Positions 1 through 8,202 of a stretch of DNA of 56,242 nt are shown piece after piece. The stretch's first letter is position 1, and each line of letters starts with the position of its first letter. Source of the stretch: Ignavibacteriaceae bacterium (GTDB taxonomy: Bacteria; Bacteroidota; Ignavibacteria; Ignavibacteriales; Ignavibacteriaceae); NCBI GenBank assembly GCA_013042995.1, contig JABDPB010000171.1, positions 1-56,242 of the forward strand, written 5' to 3'. The position numbers were made by a program, and so were the translations under genes. The notes under the pieces are model-generated. The model was not told where the DNA came from. It ran no database searches and saw only the letters and a program-made list of their open reading frames with translations.

Positions 1-387
1 GGACAAGTCTATATGACTACCAAGCGCGATTCTGAAGGTCGATTCTTCCGTGCAGATAAAAACTATAAGATAACGATACCTAAAGATGTTCCAGTAGCTC
101 AATTCTGGGCGCTCACACTTTACAGTGAAAATACTCGGAGACCATATGATAACGGAGGAACAGAGTTGACAAGTGCAAACCTCGATAGCAGGATGGAACA
201 ATTGCAATACAACGATGATGGATCTGTTGATATTTATATTGGCCCGGATACACCCGAAGGAATGGAGAGCAACCATATGAAAACTGTAGATGAAGATGGA
301 TGGTGGGTATACTTCCGATTGTATGCACCAACGCAACCATATTTTGACAAAACATGGCAGTTGCCAGATTTTAAAAAATTGAATTAA
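1..387 (+). CDS. DUF1214-domain protein, C-terminal part (5' end outside window)
   Basis: The reading frame is open back to base 1 (GQVY before the first internal Met), so the ATG at 13 is probably internal and the gene starts upstream of the window. The residues match the C-terminal half of DUF1254/DUF1214 proteins: 'ITIPKDVPVAQFWALTLY', a 'NADGS'-like 'NDDGSVDIYIGP' segment, and the ending 'FRLYAPTQPYFDKTW'. These families are usually exported or envelope proteins of unknown biochemical role. Only about 128 residues are visible, so the N-terminal DUF1254 part and any signal peptide cannot be judged. Family call is confident, function is not known. Confidence 0.8.
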   Translation, partial: GQVYMTTKRDSEGRFFRADKNYKITIPKDVPVAQFWALTLYSENTRRPYDNGGTELTSANLDSRMEQLQYNDDGSVDIYIGPDTPEGMESNHMKTVDEDGWWVYFRLYAPTQPYFDKTWQLPDFKKLN

Positions 388-390
388 TTT

Positions 391-522
391 ATGAAAAACG
401 TGTTGGCATTACTTGTAAGTCTTTTCCTTACGGTTACTGAATTTGCCTGGGAAAAACCAAACATTGTTGAAATAATTTCAACAACTCAACCAATTTTCCC
501 CAATCCCTGCTTAATAACATAG
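391..522 (+). CDS. possible small exported peptide ORF, unrecognised
   Basis: A 43-codon ORF starts 3 bases after the DUF1214 stop. Its first 20 residues (MKNVLALLVSLFLTVTEFAW) look like a signal sequence. The rest is short, and the ORF ends inside a probable terminator hairpin. No clear Shine-Dalgarno is visible. It could be a remnant of a larger exported protein or chance. Low confidence. Confidence 0.25.
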   Translation: MKNVLALLVSLFLTVTEFAWEKPNIVEIISTTQPIFPNPCLIT

Positions 523-534
523 GCGGGGGTTTTT
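505..534 (+). terminator. probable intrinsic terminator after the DUF1214 gene
   Basis: CCCTGC at 505-510 can pair with GCGGGG at 523-528, with one G-U pair and a 12-base loop, followed directly by a run of T (530-534). The stem is modest. It resembles the clearer C/G-rich hairpin plus T-run seen after the peptide transporter near 6867. Confidence 0.4.
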
Positions 535-823
535 AAATTTCTACTCACCATTTAATCCAACTTTTCAACAGCATTCCGTAGATCACCCCCACCACCAAGC
601 AATCGACGTGTTGATAACAATACAAATCAATCAACAAAAAACACCAAGGCTCTTAGATTTAATTCTAAACACCATCTCACAACCACACAAGTTCAACAGT
701 TAAACTTTTGATGTTGATTTTTCTGATTCCGAATCTGATTACGATTTGTCGATTTGTTAAGGTAAGACTTGGATTTCAACTACATCGAAAGTCTCGATAT
801 CTTCCCCTTTTTACTCTTTTTTG
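535..823. other. non-coding stretch before tRNA-Lys
   Basis: No convincing gene is visible. The sequence is AT-rich with several short A/C-rich runs. A short ORF on the plus strand near 708-890 runs through the tRNA and is not credible. No terminator is evident for the leftward tRNA transcript. Confidence 0.5.
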
Positions 824-896
824 TGCACCCTGCCGGGCTCGAACCGGCGACCTGCTGATTAAGAGTCAGATGCTCTGCCAACTGAGCTAAGGGTGC
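824..896 (-). tRNA. tRNA-Lys (anticodon CTT)
   Basis: Read on the minus strand the 73 bases fold as a tRNA. The acceptor is GCACCC...GGGTGC with discriminator A. The D-arm starts AGCTCAGTTGG. The anticodon loop is CTCTTAA, giving anticodon CTT (Lys). The T-arm is GCCGG TTCGAGC CCGGC. The outermost anticodon-stem pair (27-43) is T-C, a mismatch, and the other four pair normally. CCA is not encoded and would be added after transcription. Confidence 0.96.
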
Positions 897-1037
897 GGGG
901 CAAAATTAAGGAAAAATTTTTCGGGTTGAAAGGTTTGAAGTGTGTGAAATTAAAGGTTTGGTATTTTTACTGCCTGTGGAGATTGTGTGTTATTTGAATT
1001 TAATCAGCAGACATAAAATCAACCTTATAAAAAACCA

Positions 1038-1364
1038 TTACAAAAAAGATTTAAACGCGCTTCCAATTATTATTTCAATCATTCCATCTCTTAATTTATT
1101 CAGCCTAACTTTTGCTAATCCTTTTTGTTTTAGAGCTATCATTTCTGCAAGATCTTTTTTGCCCTTAACAAGAAATTCAAAATCATCCTTGCTTAACAGT
1201 CCAACGGTTAAACCCGCTGTCCATCGTTTAAGATCTTTTCTTGTTTTTTTCAAAAATGAGTTGCCGTCTTTGAGCAATTCGTCTTTATATTCATTTATGT
1301 TTTTTTCTGCAAAATCCAGTAGGTCTTTTTTAAGCGAAGAAAGGAAATCATTAAATATCGGCAT
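1038..1364 (-). CDS. hypothetical protein, 108 aa, charged helical
   Basis: I do not recognise this protein. It is rich in Lys, Asp, Glu and Leu (about the first 50 residues look like amphipathic helix) and ends in a more hydrophobic stretch (MIEIIIGSAFKSFL). No signal peptide or catalytic motif is visible. It lies 11 bases downstream of a lipoprotein gene on the same strand, so the two are probably co-transcribed and may work together at the envelope. An antisense ORF of 147 codons covers the same region, but the minus-strand frame has the more protein-like composition. Confidence 0.55.
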   Translation of the reverse strand: MPIFNDFLSSLKKDLLDFAEKNINEYKDELLKDGNSFLKKTRKDLKRWTAGLTVGLLSKDDFEFLVKGKKDLAEMIALKQKGLAKVRLNKLRDGMIEIIIGSAFKSFL

Positions 1365-1375
1365 ACCACTTTTCC

Positions 1376-1819
1376 TTATTTAATTTCTGATGGTTTTAGT
1401 TTACCGCTTTCCAAACCAATAATTGCATCGAATGCATCACTTACAAGCATTTGGGCTTCAGTAACAAACATCGCAGAAAGTGTGTCTTCGTCTCTCCATC
1501 TCTTTAAGAATCCACCGAGCAGATTGCGCTCTTCATCAATTAATATTTCCCATTGCTTTGTGGATATTTCATTGTCCGGCCTTCCTTTTGCAAACTCGTA
1601 TGCTTTGCGCAGTTCCAGTTTAAGCATATCAACATCAGCTTCGAAATCGGAGTATGGCTTGGTTGCAACGGACATTAAATCGAGTGAAATAACTTTTAAT
1701 TCAACAGCCTGCTTGTAAGCATCTGCGCTGAACTCGGAAATAGATCCGCAGCTTAACAGCAAAACGCTGATTAACAATGACATAATTGAATTTCGAACGG
1801 TTAGTAAATTAAGGTTCAT
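1376..1819 (-). CDS. predicted lipoprotein, 147 aa, unknown function
   Basis: The N-terminus carries a hydrophobic segment ending in a lipobox (VLLLSCG, Cys at about residue 24), so the mature protein should be lipid-anchored. The rest is soluble, mostly helical and acidic, with no domain I recognise. I keep the first Met. The internal Met at residue 13 would leave a signal sequence without a basic N-region. It is the first gene of a likely two-gene unit with the 108-residue protein downstream. Function unknown. Confidence 0.65.
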   Translation of the reverse strand: MNLNLLTVRNSIMSLLISVLLLSCGSISEFSADAYKQAVELKVISLDLMSVATKPYSDFEADVDMLKLELRKAYEFAKGRPDNEISTKQWEILIDEERNLLGGFLKRWRDEDTLSAMFVTEAQMLVSDAFDAIIGLESGKLKPSEIK

Positions 1820-1996
1820 TTTGTTTGACTCTGATTTTTGTTGCTTATTTAATTTTTAATTCTGCCCGCTTCTAAAGCCTCACTAACATCATCAATTTGG
1901 TTATGAAAGTCAAACTTAATAATTCTATAAAAGATTTTCTATTTGCTGATAATTAATTTTAACTTCTTAAATTCAACCTAAAGAAATTATCCGTTT

Positions 1997-2947
1997 ATGA
2001 GTGAAAAGAAAATCAAGTTTTTAAAGAGCGATGGCTTTGCACCGTTTTATGTGATTTTAGCAGCAAGTCTTTGGGCGATTGATGGTGTGGCACTGCGACC
2101 ACTTTTATACAACCTTCCTGTTTCTTTGGTTGTTTTTACTGAAAGCGTGATTGTTGCTGTACTATTAACCCCCATTATAACAAAGCACACTGGCTCAATT
2201 AAAAGTTTAGCTTACAAAGATTGGTTTGCATTTTTAGGTGTTGCAATTTTTGGCGGCGCATTGGGAACGATGGCAATCACCAAGGCACTGTTCTATGTTA
2301 ACTATGTAAATCTTTCAATTGTAATTTTAATGCAAAAGCTTCAGCCGGTGTTTGCGCTGCTTTTAGCTGCAATTGTTTTAAAGGAACGATTGCCCTTTAA
2401 CTTTTTTTTCTGGGCTGCCGTCGCAATTTCAGGAGCTTATTTAATGACCTTCGGTTTTACAATTCCGGATGTTAATGCGGGCGATAAAACACATTTAGCC
2501 GCATTGTTTGCACTGATCGCTGCATTCAGTTTTGGGTTTTCAACTGTATTGAGCAAACGTGCTTTGCTTAATGTAAGCTTTGAACTTGGAACTTATTTGC
2601 GTTTTGCAATTTCTGCTATAGTAATGCTCATTATTGTTACAATAACCAGAACAATTACTTCAATTGGAATGATTTCATCAAATCAAGTAATAATTTTTTT
2701 CTTAATAGCATTTACTACCGGTGGAACCGCTATTTTTCTTTACTATTATGGATTGAAAAAAATATCTGCATCAGTTGCGGCAATTTGCGAGCTTGCATTT
2801 CCGCTTACAGCTATAGTACTTGAGTACGTTTTGAGGAAAAATATTTTAGGTCCCGTTCAATGGTTGGGTGTAATGGTGCTTGTTGTAAGTATATTTAAAG
2901 TAAGTGGGTTTAAAATTTCATCTTTTCTAAAATCAAAAAGTAAATAG
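1997..2947 (+). CDS. EamA/DMT-family transporter
   Basis: The 316-residue protein is almost entirely hydrophobic, with about ten predicted membrane helices arranged as two repeated EamA halves. The features are an early 'AASLWAIDGVALRPLL', a loop with 'QKLQPVFALLLAAIVLKERL' at the end of the first half, and the matching 'ICELAFPLTAIVLEYVL' in the second. Drug/metabolite transporters of this type export small metabolites or drugs across the inner membrane. The substrate cannot be read from sequence. It is a monocistronic gene converging on the K+ channel gene only 13 bases away. Confidence 0.85.
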   Translation: MSEKKIKFLKSDGFAPFYVILAASLWAIDGVALRPLLYNLPVSLVVFTESVIVAVLLTPIITKHTGSIKSLAYKDWFAFLGVAIFGGALGTMAITKALFYVNYVNLSIVILMQKLQPVFALLLAAIVLKERLPFNFFFWAAVAISGAYLMTFGFTIPDVNAGDKTHLAALFALIAAFSFGFSTVLSKRALLNVSFELGTYLRFAISAIVMLIIVTITRTITSIGMISSNQVIIFFLIAFTTGGTAIFLYYYGLKKISASVAAICELAFPLTAIVLEYVLRKNILGPVQWLGVMVLVVSIFKVSGFKISSFLKSKSK

Positions 2948-2960
2948 CGGATAAAACTTC

Positions 2961-3794
2961 TTAAAGTTTTTCTCCACATGCTTTACAGAATATTGCATCG
3001 CTGTCGTGCCCCTCTTTTAAACAATGCGGGCAGACTTCTGTTGTTGATCTTTTCCTTGTTGCGTCAGCTATTTCCACAGAAACTATTCCCGTTGGTACTG
3101 CAATAATTGCATATCCCATAATCATTACTATTGAAGCAATCACCTGTCCAAGGGGTGTTTGCGGGGAAATGTCTCCATAACCCACTGTCGTCATTGTAAC
3201 AATTGTCCAGTACATACTAACTGGAATGCTTGTAAATCCATGTTCCGGTCCTTCGACAACATACATTAGTGCACCTACTACAACTATCATTGTTAATACC
3301 GCAAAAAGAAACACGGCAATTTTTCCCCTGCTTGCTAATAGCGCTCTTTTTAATAAATTTGCCTGCTTAAGTAAGTGTGTTAGCTTAAATATTCTAAATA
3401 CTCGCAGCAGTCTTAAAATTCTAATTACCAATAAGTATTGGCTTCCAACAATAAGCAGGCTTAAATAGGTTGGCAGTATTGCAAGCAAATCTATAACGCC
3501 ATAGAAACTTAGAATGTATCGGAAGGGTTTATTAACGCAGACAATTCTTAAAACATATTCAATCGTAAAAAGAATAGTAAACATCCATTCAAGTATTAAG
3601 AACAAGTTTCCAAATTTTATTTTTAGGTCTGCAATGCTTTCAAGAAATACAACAACTACGCTCAATACTATAGCCCAAAGTAACATAACGTCGAACCATT
3701 TGCCGGATGGAGTTTCGGCTTCAAAAATTACTTCATAAACTTTCAGTTTCCAGTTGGCTTGTTCTTTTTCGGGTTTAAGTTTGTCGGAAATCAT
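2961..3794 (-). CDS. voltage-gated-type potassium channel with C-terminal zinc ribbon
   Basis: This 277-residue protein has the six-helix ion-channel layout. The S4-like helix carries regularly spaced arginines (RILRLLRVFRIFKL, about residues 124-137). It is followed by the pore loop with the selectivity filter TVGYGD and the S6 helix ending 'AVPTGIVSVE'. The filter sequence marks it as K+ selective. The last 25 residues contain CPHC and CKAC pairs, a small zinc ribbon in the cytoplasm. The channel family often lacks this extra domain, so it may be a regulatory or assembly module (inference). Confidence 0.9.
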   Translation of the reverse strand: MISDKLKPEKEQANWKLKVYEVIFEAETPSGKWFDVMLLWAIVLSVVVVFLESIADLKIKFGNLFLILEWMFTILFTIEYVLRIVCVNKPFRYILSFYGVIDLLAILPTYLSLLIVGSQYLLVIRILRLLRVFRIFKLTHLLKQANLLKRALLASRGKIAVFLFAVLTMIVVVGALMYVVEGPEHGFTSIPVSMYWTIVTMTTVGYGDISPQTPLGQVIASIVMIMGYAIIAVPTGIVSVEIADATRKRSTTEVCPHCLKEGHDSDAIFCKACGEKL

Positions 3795-3874
3795 CTTAAA
3801 ACTTTTTTAGCAAATATAAGGCTTTGTTATTTTATGATTGTTGTGTTTAAAAAGGACAATAAAAAAATACAAAT

Positions 3875-3889
3875 GGGAGGGAGGGAGGG
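3875..3889 (+). other. putative G-quadruplex motif (four G3 runs with 1-nt loops)
   Basis: The bases are GGGAGGGAGGGAGGG, the minimal and very stable type of quadruplex-forming motif. It stands out in an AT-rich spacer. It lies about 80 bp upstream of the K+ channel start, on the strand opposite the channel gene, and just past the stop of the SRPBCC gene. Any biological role is inference. It could also be simple-repeat expansion. Confidence 0.6.
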
Positions 3890-3908
3890 AAATTAAATAT
3901 TTAATTTG

Positions 3909-4334
3909 CTATTGGTTTCCCTTAAATGGCGTTCCTTCGCCAGTTTCACAGTATAGTTTTATGCTTCGCATATAGTAACCCCAATGGTAGTTGCAAGATG
4001 CAAAAAAGTCTGTTTCTTCCCGCCAGTCTGCGTGTGTAAATCTTAAAATAGAATAATCGTCTTGTTTTTCAATATCAAATACGAATTTTGTACCAATCCA
4101 CTCTTTATCACCCTCTAAACATTTCCACTCAACTTTTTTGTTGTGCTGCAAATCAACAATTTCCATTTTGTTATGATACTGTTCATCAAAATTAAAAACG
4201 TTTACATCTCCAACTTTGCTGCCTATTTCAGTTTGAACTGTCCACCAATTTACAACACCGGTTTTTGTTGTAAGTGATTTATAAACCTTTTCAGGCGATG
4301 ATCGAATGATCAAATAATGTTTTATTGCATTCAT
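3909..4334 (-). CDS. SRPBCC / AHSA1-like ligand-binding protein
   Basis: The 141-residue sequence has the START/SRPBCC layout. An N-terminal strand 'IKHYLIIRSSPEKVYKSL' leads to a helix with 'VVNWWT', then alternating strands, and a C-terminal helix around 'NYHWGYYMRSIKLYCE'. This is the usual pattern of AHSA1-like proteins, which bind hydrophobic small molecules or act as co-chaperones. No catalytic residues are evident. It sits on the minus strand between a DinB protein and the K+ channel gene, with spacers of about 80-115 bp, so it may be separately transcribed. Confidence 0.75.
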   Translation of the reverse strand: MNAIKHYLIIRSSPEKVYKSLTTKTGVVNWWTVQTEIGSKVGDVNVFNFDEQYHNKMEIVDLQHNKKVEWKCLEGDKEWIGTKFVFDIEKQDDYSILRFTHADWREETDFFASCNYHWGYYMRSIKLYCETGEGTPFKGNQ

Positions 4335-4412
4335 ATTATTTTTTTAGTTTCTTCTCCTGATAAGTTTGCAAAATGCAAACTTATCAGAATCAGATTGACA
4401 AACTAGTTAAAT

Positions 4413-4979
4413 TTACCCTTCGGAATCTTCTTTGCTCCACGGGGGGGCTACGCCATTCATTCTCGCATAAGCTATTCCCTGCCCAAGGTGCTCATGTGAA
4501 TGTGATAAAAGTGTAATCATAAAGTTTCTCATAGACATTTCCATTCCAAAAGGAGTTTGCACCATTTTGTTTAACTCCTCTTCGGTTAGGTTTCCTGCTG
4601 CGTCTCTCACGGCATCAAATGATTTTTTCATCGCTTTCAATATTTCATCCTTATCTGTAATGCTTTTTTCCATAGCGCCGCGCTCGCCTTTCATTTCTTC
4701 GCCTTTCATAAAACCAGCAAGCATGTGGTTTGCTTCCGTAACGTGCAGATAAATCTGTCCGCAATTTCTAATGCCATCTGCAGGAGCCCAACTCATTTGA
4801 TCCTGAGTCATAGCCCCAAGAAGCTGTGATAACCTACCTTCAATAAAATCTGTCTGTCCCAAGTATTCATGTACAAAAGCAGGTTGGCTTATTGGTTTTT
4901 CTGCAGATACCGGATTGGGTGCTACGAGCAAAATTACTGCAAGAAATACTAAGAAAAGAATTGAAATATACTTTCGCAT
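4413..4979 (-). CDS. exported DinB-family protein
   Basis: The first about 26 residues form a signal peptide (hydrophobic core then 'VSAEKP'), so the protein is exported. The rest matches the DinB four-helix bundle. 'HVTEANHMLAGFM' and 'SHSHEHLGQGIAYAR' place histidines where the family binds a metal. DinB proteins include thiol-dependent transferases and many of unknown role. A strong Shine-Dalgarno (GGAGG, read on the minus strand at 4983-4987) supports this start. A run of seven G on the plus strand at 4441-4447 lies within the C-terminal coding part. Confidence 0.8.
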   Translation of the reverse strand: MRKYISILFLVFLAVILLVAPNPVSAEKPISQPAFVHEYLGQTDFIEGRLSQLLGAMTQDQMSWAPADGIRNCGQIYLHVTEANHMLAGFMKGEEMKGERGAMEKSITDKDEILKAMKKSFDAVRDAAGNLTEEELNKMVQTPFGMEMSMRNFMITLLSHSHEHLGQGIAYARMNGVAPPWSKEDSEG

Positions 4980-5355
4980 ATTGCCTCCAAATAAATATTG
5001 ATAATAAATAGTTAGTAAAAATCCTTTCAGGTACTTTCAAGATTTACGTGAATGTGAATATATTGAAATTGATTGTTATACAGCAAGTAAAACTCGATGA
5101 TAAGCTTGAATAAAAGTCTTATAACTTACAGATGTTTTGTTTTAGTCCCGTTTCGCCCTTTTCGATTGGTAGTATGAAAATTAAACATCAAATTTATAAT
5201 TGGTTATTCCTTCTAAAACTCCTTAATTTTCGGGTCAATTATGAAAAAAGCTATTTATTGAATGTTCCAACTACCTCTTCCTCAACAACATTCCGTATAT
5301 ATCTATTTAAAAAGCAAAGTAAATGATTACAAAAAAGTAATTATATGGAGGTATA
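4980..5355. other. intergenic region between divergent DinB and peptide transporter genes
   Basis: The 376-bp spacer separates divergent genes and should contain both promoters. The visible elements are GGAGG ribosome-binding sites next to each start (minus-strand site at 4983-4987, plus-strand site at 5346-5350). A 64-codon ORF at 5132-5326 has no supporting features. I see no riboswitch or repeat. Confidence 0.5.
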
Positions 5356-6855
5356 ATGTTTAAAGGACATCCGAAAGGATTATACGTTCTGTTCTTCACT
5401 GAGATGTGGGAACGATTTGGTTTTTACACAATGCTCTCAATCTTCGTCTACTATATGCAGGAGAATTTCAAATGGGACGCAGCGACTGCAACCAATGTGT
5501 ATGGATTGTTCCTGGCAGGAGTTTACATAACGCCTTTAATTGGTGGCTGGCTTGCGGATAATGTGCTTGGTTATGGCAAAACAATAACAATCGGTGCAAT
5601 TGTAATGGGGATTGGTTACCTAATGATGGCCGTCCCTACAAGTTCACCCCTACAATTATATGTTGCATTAGTTGTTGTATGCATTGGAAACGGATTGTTC
5701 AAAGCTAACATTTCTGTTCTTGTTGGAAATCTTTATGCGCACTCACAGGGTTCACTTAAAGATGCAGGATATAATATTTTTTATATGGGAATAAACATCG
5801 GTGCATTTTACGCTCCAATGGCAGCTGCAGGTATTAAGAACTTTTCAATGGAGAATTTTAGTGTTACCCTTGCCCAAGGTTATAATGCAGGGTTTGCAGT
5901 TGCCGCCGGCGGAATGATTATTTCACTTTTAATTTTTCTAATATTTAGAAAATACTATAAAAATGCAGATTACCGAGCTAATAAGACCGAAAACGTTGAG
6001 GTAGATGTTGCTCTTACAAAATCCCAGGAGAAAGAAAGAATTGTTGCTTTGATGACAATTTTTGCAATTGTTATTTTCTTCTGGATGGCATTTCACCAAA
6101 ACGGCTCTGCTCTTTCGCTTTTTGCAAGAGATTACACTGATGTTTTTGTTGGAAGTTTTACATACATGCTTTTCGATGTTATTGGATTGCATGCCATTCT
6201 CTTTGTGCTACTTGGTGGGGCGGCTGTATTTGTTTCCAAAAATACCAGGACAAAAGGACTGGGTGGATTATTTGCAGCAGTAGGATTAATAATAATAGTC
6301 ATTAAACTGAATACTCTGGGTGAACAGAATGAAATTTCACCTGAACAATTCCAATCATTTAATCCAATGTTTATAGTTCTACTTACCCCAATTATAGTTG
6401 GCTGGTTTGGATATTTAAATAAAAGGGGGAAGGAACCATCCTCACCGGCAAAAATTGGAATTGGCATGATAATCACCGGTTTAGCATACATCATAATGAT
6501 TATTGCTGTTCAAGGCTTACCATCTATGTTAGAATTAGGCGGTGGTAGTTCTGATATAACAGTATCAGCATATTGGTTAATGGGCACATATTTTACTTTA
6601 ACAATTGCAGAATTACATTTAAGCCCTATGGGGCTTTCGTTTGTATCTAAAGTTTCACCACCCAAAATGAAAGGATTAATGATGGGTGGATGGTTCGGTG
6701 CAACGGCGATTGGGAACTATCTTTCCGGATTTGTTGGAAGATTTTACCAAAACTGGGAACTCTGGCAATTTTTCTTGCTGCTAGTTATAACCTCTTTCTT
6801 TGCTGCACTAATTCTAAGAATTTTTCTTAAAAAATTGAAGCACGCAACTGAATAG
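5356..6855 (+). CDS. POT/PTR2-family proton-dependent peptide transporter
   Basis: The 499-residue membrane protein begins with the POT signature region 'TEMWERFGFYTM' (the ExxERF motif that couples protons to peptide). It continues with about 14 hydrophobic segments and a second family motif 'NIFYMGINIGAFYAP'. Such transporters import di- and tripeptides across the inner membrane using the proton gradient. A GGAGG site 6 bases before the ATG supports the start, and a strong terminator follows the stop. The gene is therefore a single transcription unit. Peptide size preference cannot be told. Confidence 0.93.
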   Translation: MFKGHPKGLYVLFFTEMWERFGFYTMLSIFVYYMQENFKWDAATATNVYGLFLAGVYITPLIGGWLADNVLGYGKTITIGAIVMGIGYLMMAVPTSSPLQLYVALVVVCIGNGLFKANISVLVGNLYAHSQGSLKDAGYNIFYMGINIGAFYAPMAAAGIKNFSMENFSVTLAQGYNAGFAVAAGGMIISLLIFLIFRKYYKNADYRANKTENVEVDVALTKSQEKERIVALMTIFAIVIFFWMAFHQNGSALSLFARDYTDVFVGSFTYMLFDVIGLHAILFVLLGGAAVFVSKNTRTKGLGGLFAAVGLIIIVIKLNTLGEQNEISPEQFQSFNPMFIVLLTPIIVGWFGYLNKRGKEPSSPAKIGIGMIITGLAYIIMIIAVQGLPSMLELGGGSSDITVSAYWLMGTYFTLTIAELHLSPMGLSFVSKVSPPKMKGLMMGGWFGATAIGNYLSGFVGRFYQNWELWQFFLLLVITSFFAALILRIFLKKLKHATE

Positions 6856-6866
6856 TCTGGGTTTAA

Positions 6867-6890
6867 CCCCCGCTTAGCGGGGGTTTTTAT
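6867..6890 (+). terminator. intrinsic terminator of the peptide transporter
   Basis: A perfect 7-bp stem (CCCCCGC at 6867-6873, GCGGGGG at 6877-6883) with a 3-base loop TTA is followed by five T. It lies 12 bases after the transporter stop codon. Confidence 0.92.
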
Positions 6891-6952
6891 TTTAATGAAT
6901 CTTTTTAGCTTTTAAGTTATCAAACTACTAATCAATAATTAAAAAAATTTTT

Positions 6953-7342
6953 ATGGATATAGAGCAGCTTTTATTATATACACTAATTGCGTTTGCGGTG
7001 TTTTTTATTATAAGAAAAATACTCTTAATAAAATCTATTAAGCATTATTCGCCTGTAGACGCATTTGATAAATTACGAAAAGGAACCGGCACTTTGTTTT
7101 TAGATGTAAGAACTGCGGCTGAACGAAAAGAACATAAAATTAATGGATCACACCATATTCCTTTGCCCGAAATAAACTCAAGATATAACGAGTTGTTAAA
7201 ATTCAAAGGAAAAGAAATTATTTGCTATTGCAGATCCGGCAACAGAAGCTTAAGCGCAGCAGCAAAACTCAAAAGGCAGGGTTTTGATGTTGCAAATCTT
7301 AGGGGTGGTATATCACAATGGAGTTCAGCAGGATTAAGATGA
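6953..7342 (+). CDS. membrane-anchored rhodanese-like sulfurtransferase
   Basis: Residues 1-22 form one membrane helix. Residues about 35-129 are a single rhodanese domain with 'LFLDVRTAAERKEHKINGS' and the active-site loop CYCRSGNRS, whose second Cys (of CRSGNRS) carries the persulfide in the family. The predicted activity is sulfane-sulfur transfer at the membrane. The stop overlaps the start of the next gene (ATGA), so translation is coupled. It is the first gene of a five-gene cassette ending in thioredoxin, which suggests thiol or persulfide handling. Confidence 0.88.
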   Translation: MDIEQLLLYTLIAFAVFFIIRKILLIKSIKHYSPVDAFDKLRKGTGTLFLDVRTAAERKEHKINGSHHIPLPEINSRYNELLKFKGKEIICYCRSGNRSLSAAAKLKRQGFDVANLRGGISQWSSAGLR

Positions 7343-7545
7343 TAAAAAAATTATTAAAAGTTGTTTTACCTGTTGCGCTCGGAATGTTGGGTGGATTTCT
7401 ATACTATTCCTTTATCGGATGTAACGGAAGCTGTGCAATTACAAGCAGTCCAGTTAACAGCACAGCATACGGTGCACTTGTAGGATTAATTTTAACGGAC
7501 TGGAAAACAGTAAAATCACTATTTAAAAAGGGAAAAGAAGAATGA
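7339..7545 (+). CDS. DUF6132-like small membrane protein
   Basis: The start is set at 7339, where ATGA overlaps the rhodanese stop. The longer ORF from 7318 would overlap by 25 bases and has no ribosome-binding site. The 68-residue protein has two hydrophobic segments (about 8-25 and 40-55) with 'GCNGSCAITSSPVNSTAYGA' between them. That pattern, two Cys then a conserved ITS..P..S..YGA turn, fits DUF6132. The function of that family is not established. Its constant company with rhodanese and DUF2892 genes suggests a membrane partner in sulfur handling (inference). Confidence 0.7.
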   Translation: MIKKLLKVVLPVALGMLGGFLYYSFIGCNGSCAITSSPVNSTAYGALVGLILTDWKTVKSLFKKGKEE

Positions 7546-7754
7546 AAAAAAACATGGGCTTGGCAGATAGAATAATCAGGTTTTCATTGGCTGTAATTAT
7601 TGCAGTTTTATATTTTACAAATCAAATTAGCGGCACAGCTGCTATTATTCTCGGCATAGTTGCTGTGGCATTTATAGCTACAAGTTTTATGGGATTCTGC
7701 CCAGCGTATCTGCCGATTAAGCTTTCAACTACTAAAAAATCTGCTAAGAGCTAA
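7542..7754 (+). CDS. DUF2892 inner-membrane protein (YgaP-TM-like)
   Basis: Seventy residues starting 'MKKNMGLADRIIRFSLA', the typical DUF2892 beginning, followed by two membrane helices and a conserved 'GFCPAYLP' with the single Cys of the family. In E. coli YgaP the same two-helix unit is fused to a rhodanese domain. Here it is a separate gene in the same operon, which supports a functional link. The start overlaps the previous stop by 4 bases. The role is probably a membrane platform for the rhodanese (inference). Confidence 0.8.
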   Translation: MKKNMGLADRIIRFSLAVIIAVLYFTNQISGTAAIILGIVAVAFIATSFMGFCPAYLPIKLSTTKKSAKS

Positions 7755-7790
7755 AGATTAAGTAAATTTGATTTTAGGAGTATAAAAAAT

Positions 7791-8174
7791 ATGAACTACG
7801 GATTTTCGAAGACAATTGATGTGCCATTTGAACAGGCAATTGAAAAAGTAACTTCAGAATTAAAGAAAGAAGGTTTTGGTGTACTAACTTCAATTGACGT
7901 AAAAGAAACATTAAAGCAAAAAATAGATGTTGATTTCAAAAAATACACAATCCTCGGCGCATGTAATCCTCCAATTGCACATAAAGCATTACAGGAAGAA
8001 GAAGAACTTGGACTGCTTTTACCATGCAACGTTATTGTTTACGAAAAAGATAATAAAACAAACGTTTCGTTTTTTGACCCAATGGTAATGACATGGGTAA
8101 TTGACAACGATAACATGAAGCCAATTGCAGGCGAAGTAAAAGAAAAATTACAAAAGGTTTTAGAAGCAATTTAA
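7791..8174 (+). CDS. DUF302-family protein
   Basis: The 127-residue protein reads as a single DUF302 domain. 'FEQAIEKVTSELKKEGFGVLTSIDVKE' is cut here to its recognisable parts: the N-terminal helix 'AIEKVTSELKKEGFG', then 'GACNPPIAHKAL', 'LGLLLPCNVIVYE' and 'VSFFDP'. The Cys in 'GACNPP' and in 'LLPCNV' are conserved in many relatives. The family's activity is unknown, and it is frequently found beside sulfur and thiol genes. An AGGAG site precedes the start. The gene follows DUF2892 by 36 bases in the same direction. Confidence 0.85.
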   Translation: MNYGFSKTIDVPFEQAIEKVTSELKKEGFGVLTSIDVKETLKQKIDVDFKKYTILGACNPPIAHKALQEEEELGLLLPCNVIVYEKDNKTNVSFFDPMVMTWVIDNDNMKPIAGEVKEKLQKVLEAI

Positions 8175-8202
8175 ATAACTATATAATAAGGGAATTGATA
8201 TA

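Noticed and set aside
708-890. A 60-codon ORF on the plus strand through tRNA-Lys
   Set aside because: It crosses the tRNA, has no signal, and the tRNA structure on the other strand is clear.
940-1383. A 147-codon plus-strand ORF antisense to the 108-residue protein
   Set aside because: It is longer, but the minus-strand frame fits with the lipoprotein gene next to it and has more ordinary composition. The antisense ORF lacks a ribosome site.
2948-2965. A bidirectional terminator AAACTT/AAGTTT between the DMT transporter and K+ channel genes
   Set aside because: The stem is AT-only, overlaps the channel's stop region and lacks stability.
5132-5326. A 64-codon ORF upstream of the peptide transporter
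   Set aside because: No ribosome site, no conserved-looking residues, and it lies in a promoter-containing gap.
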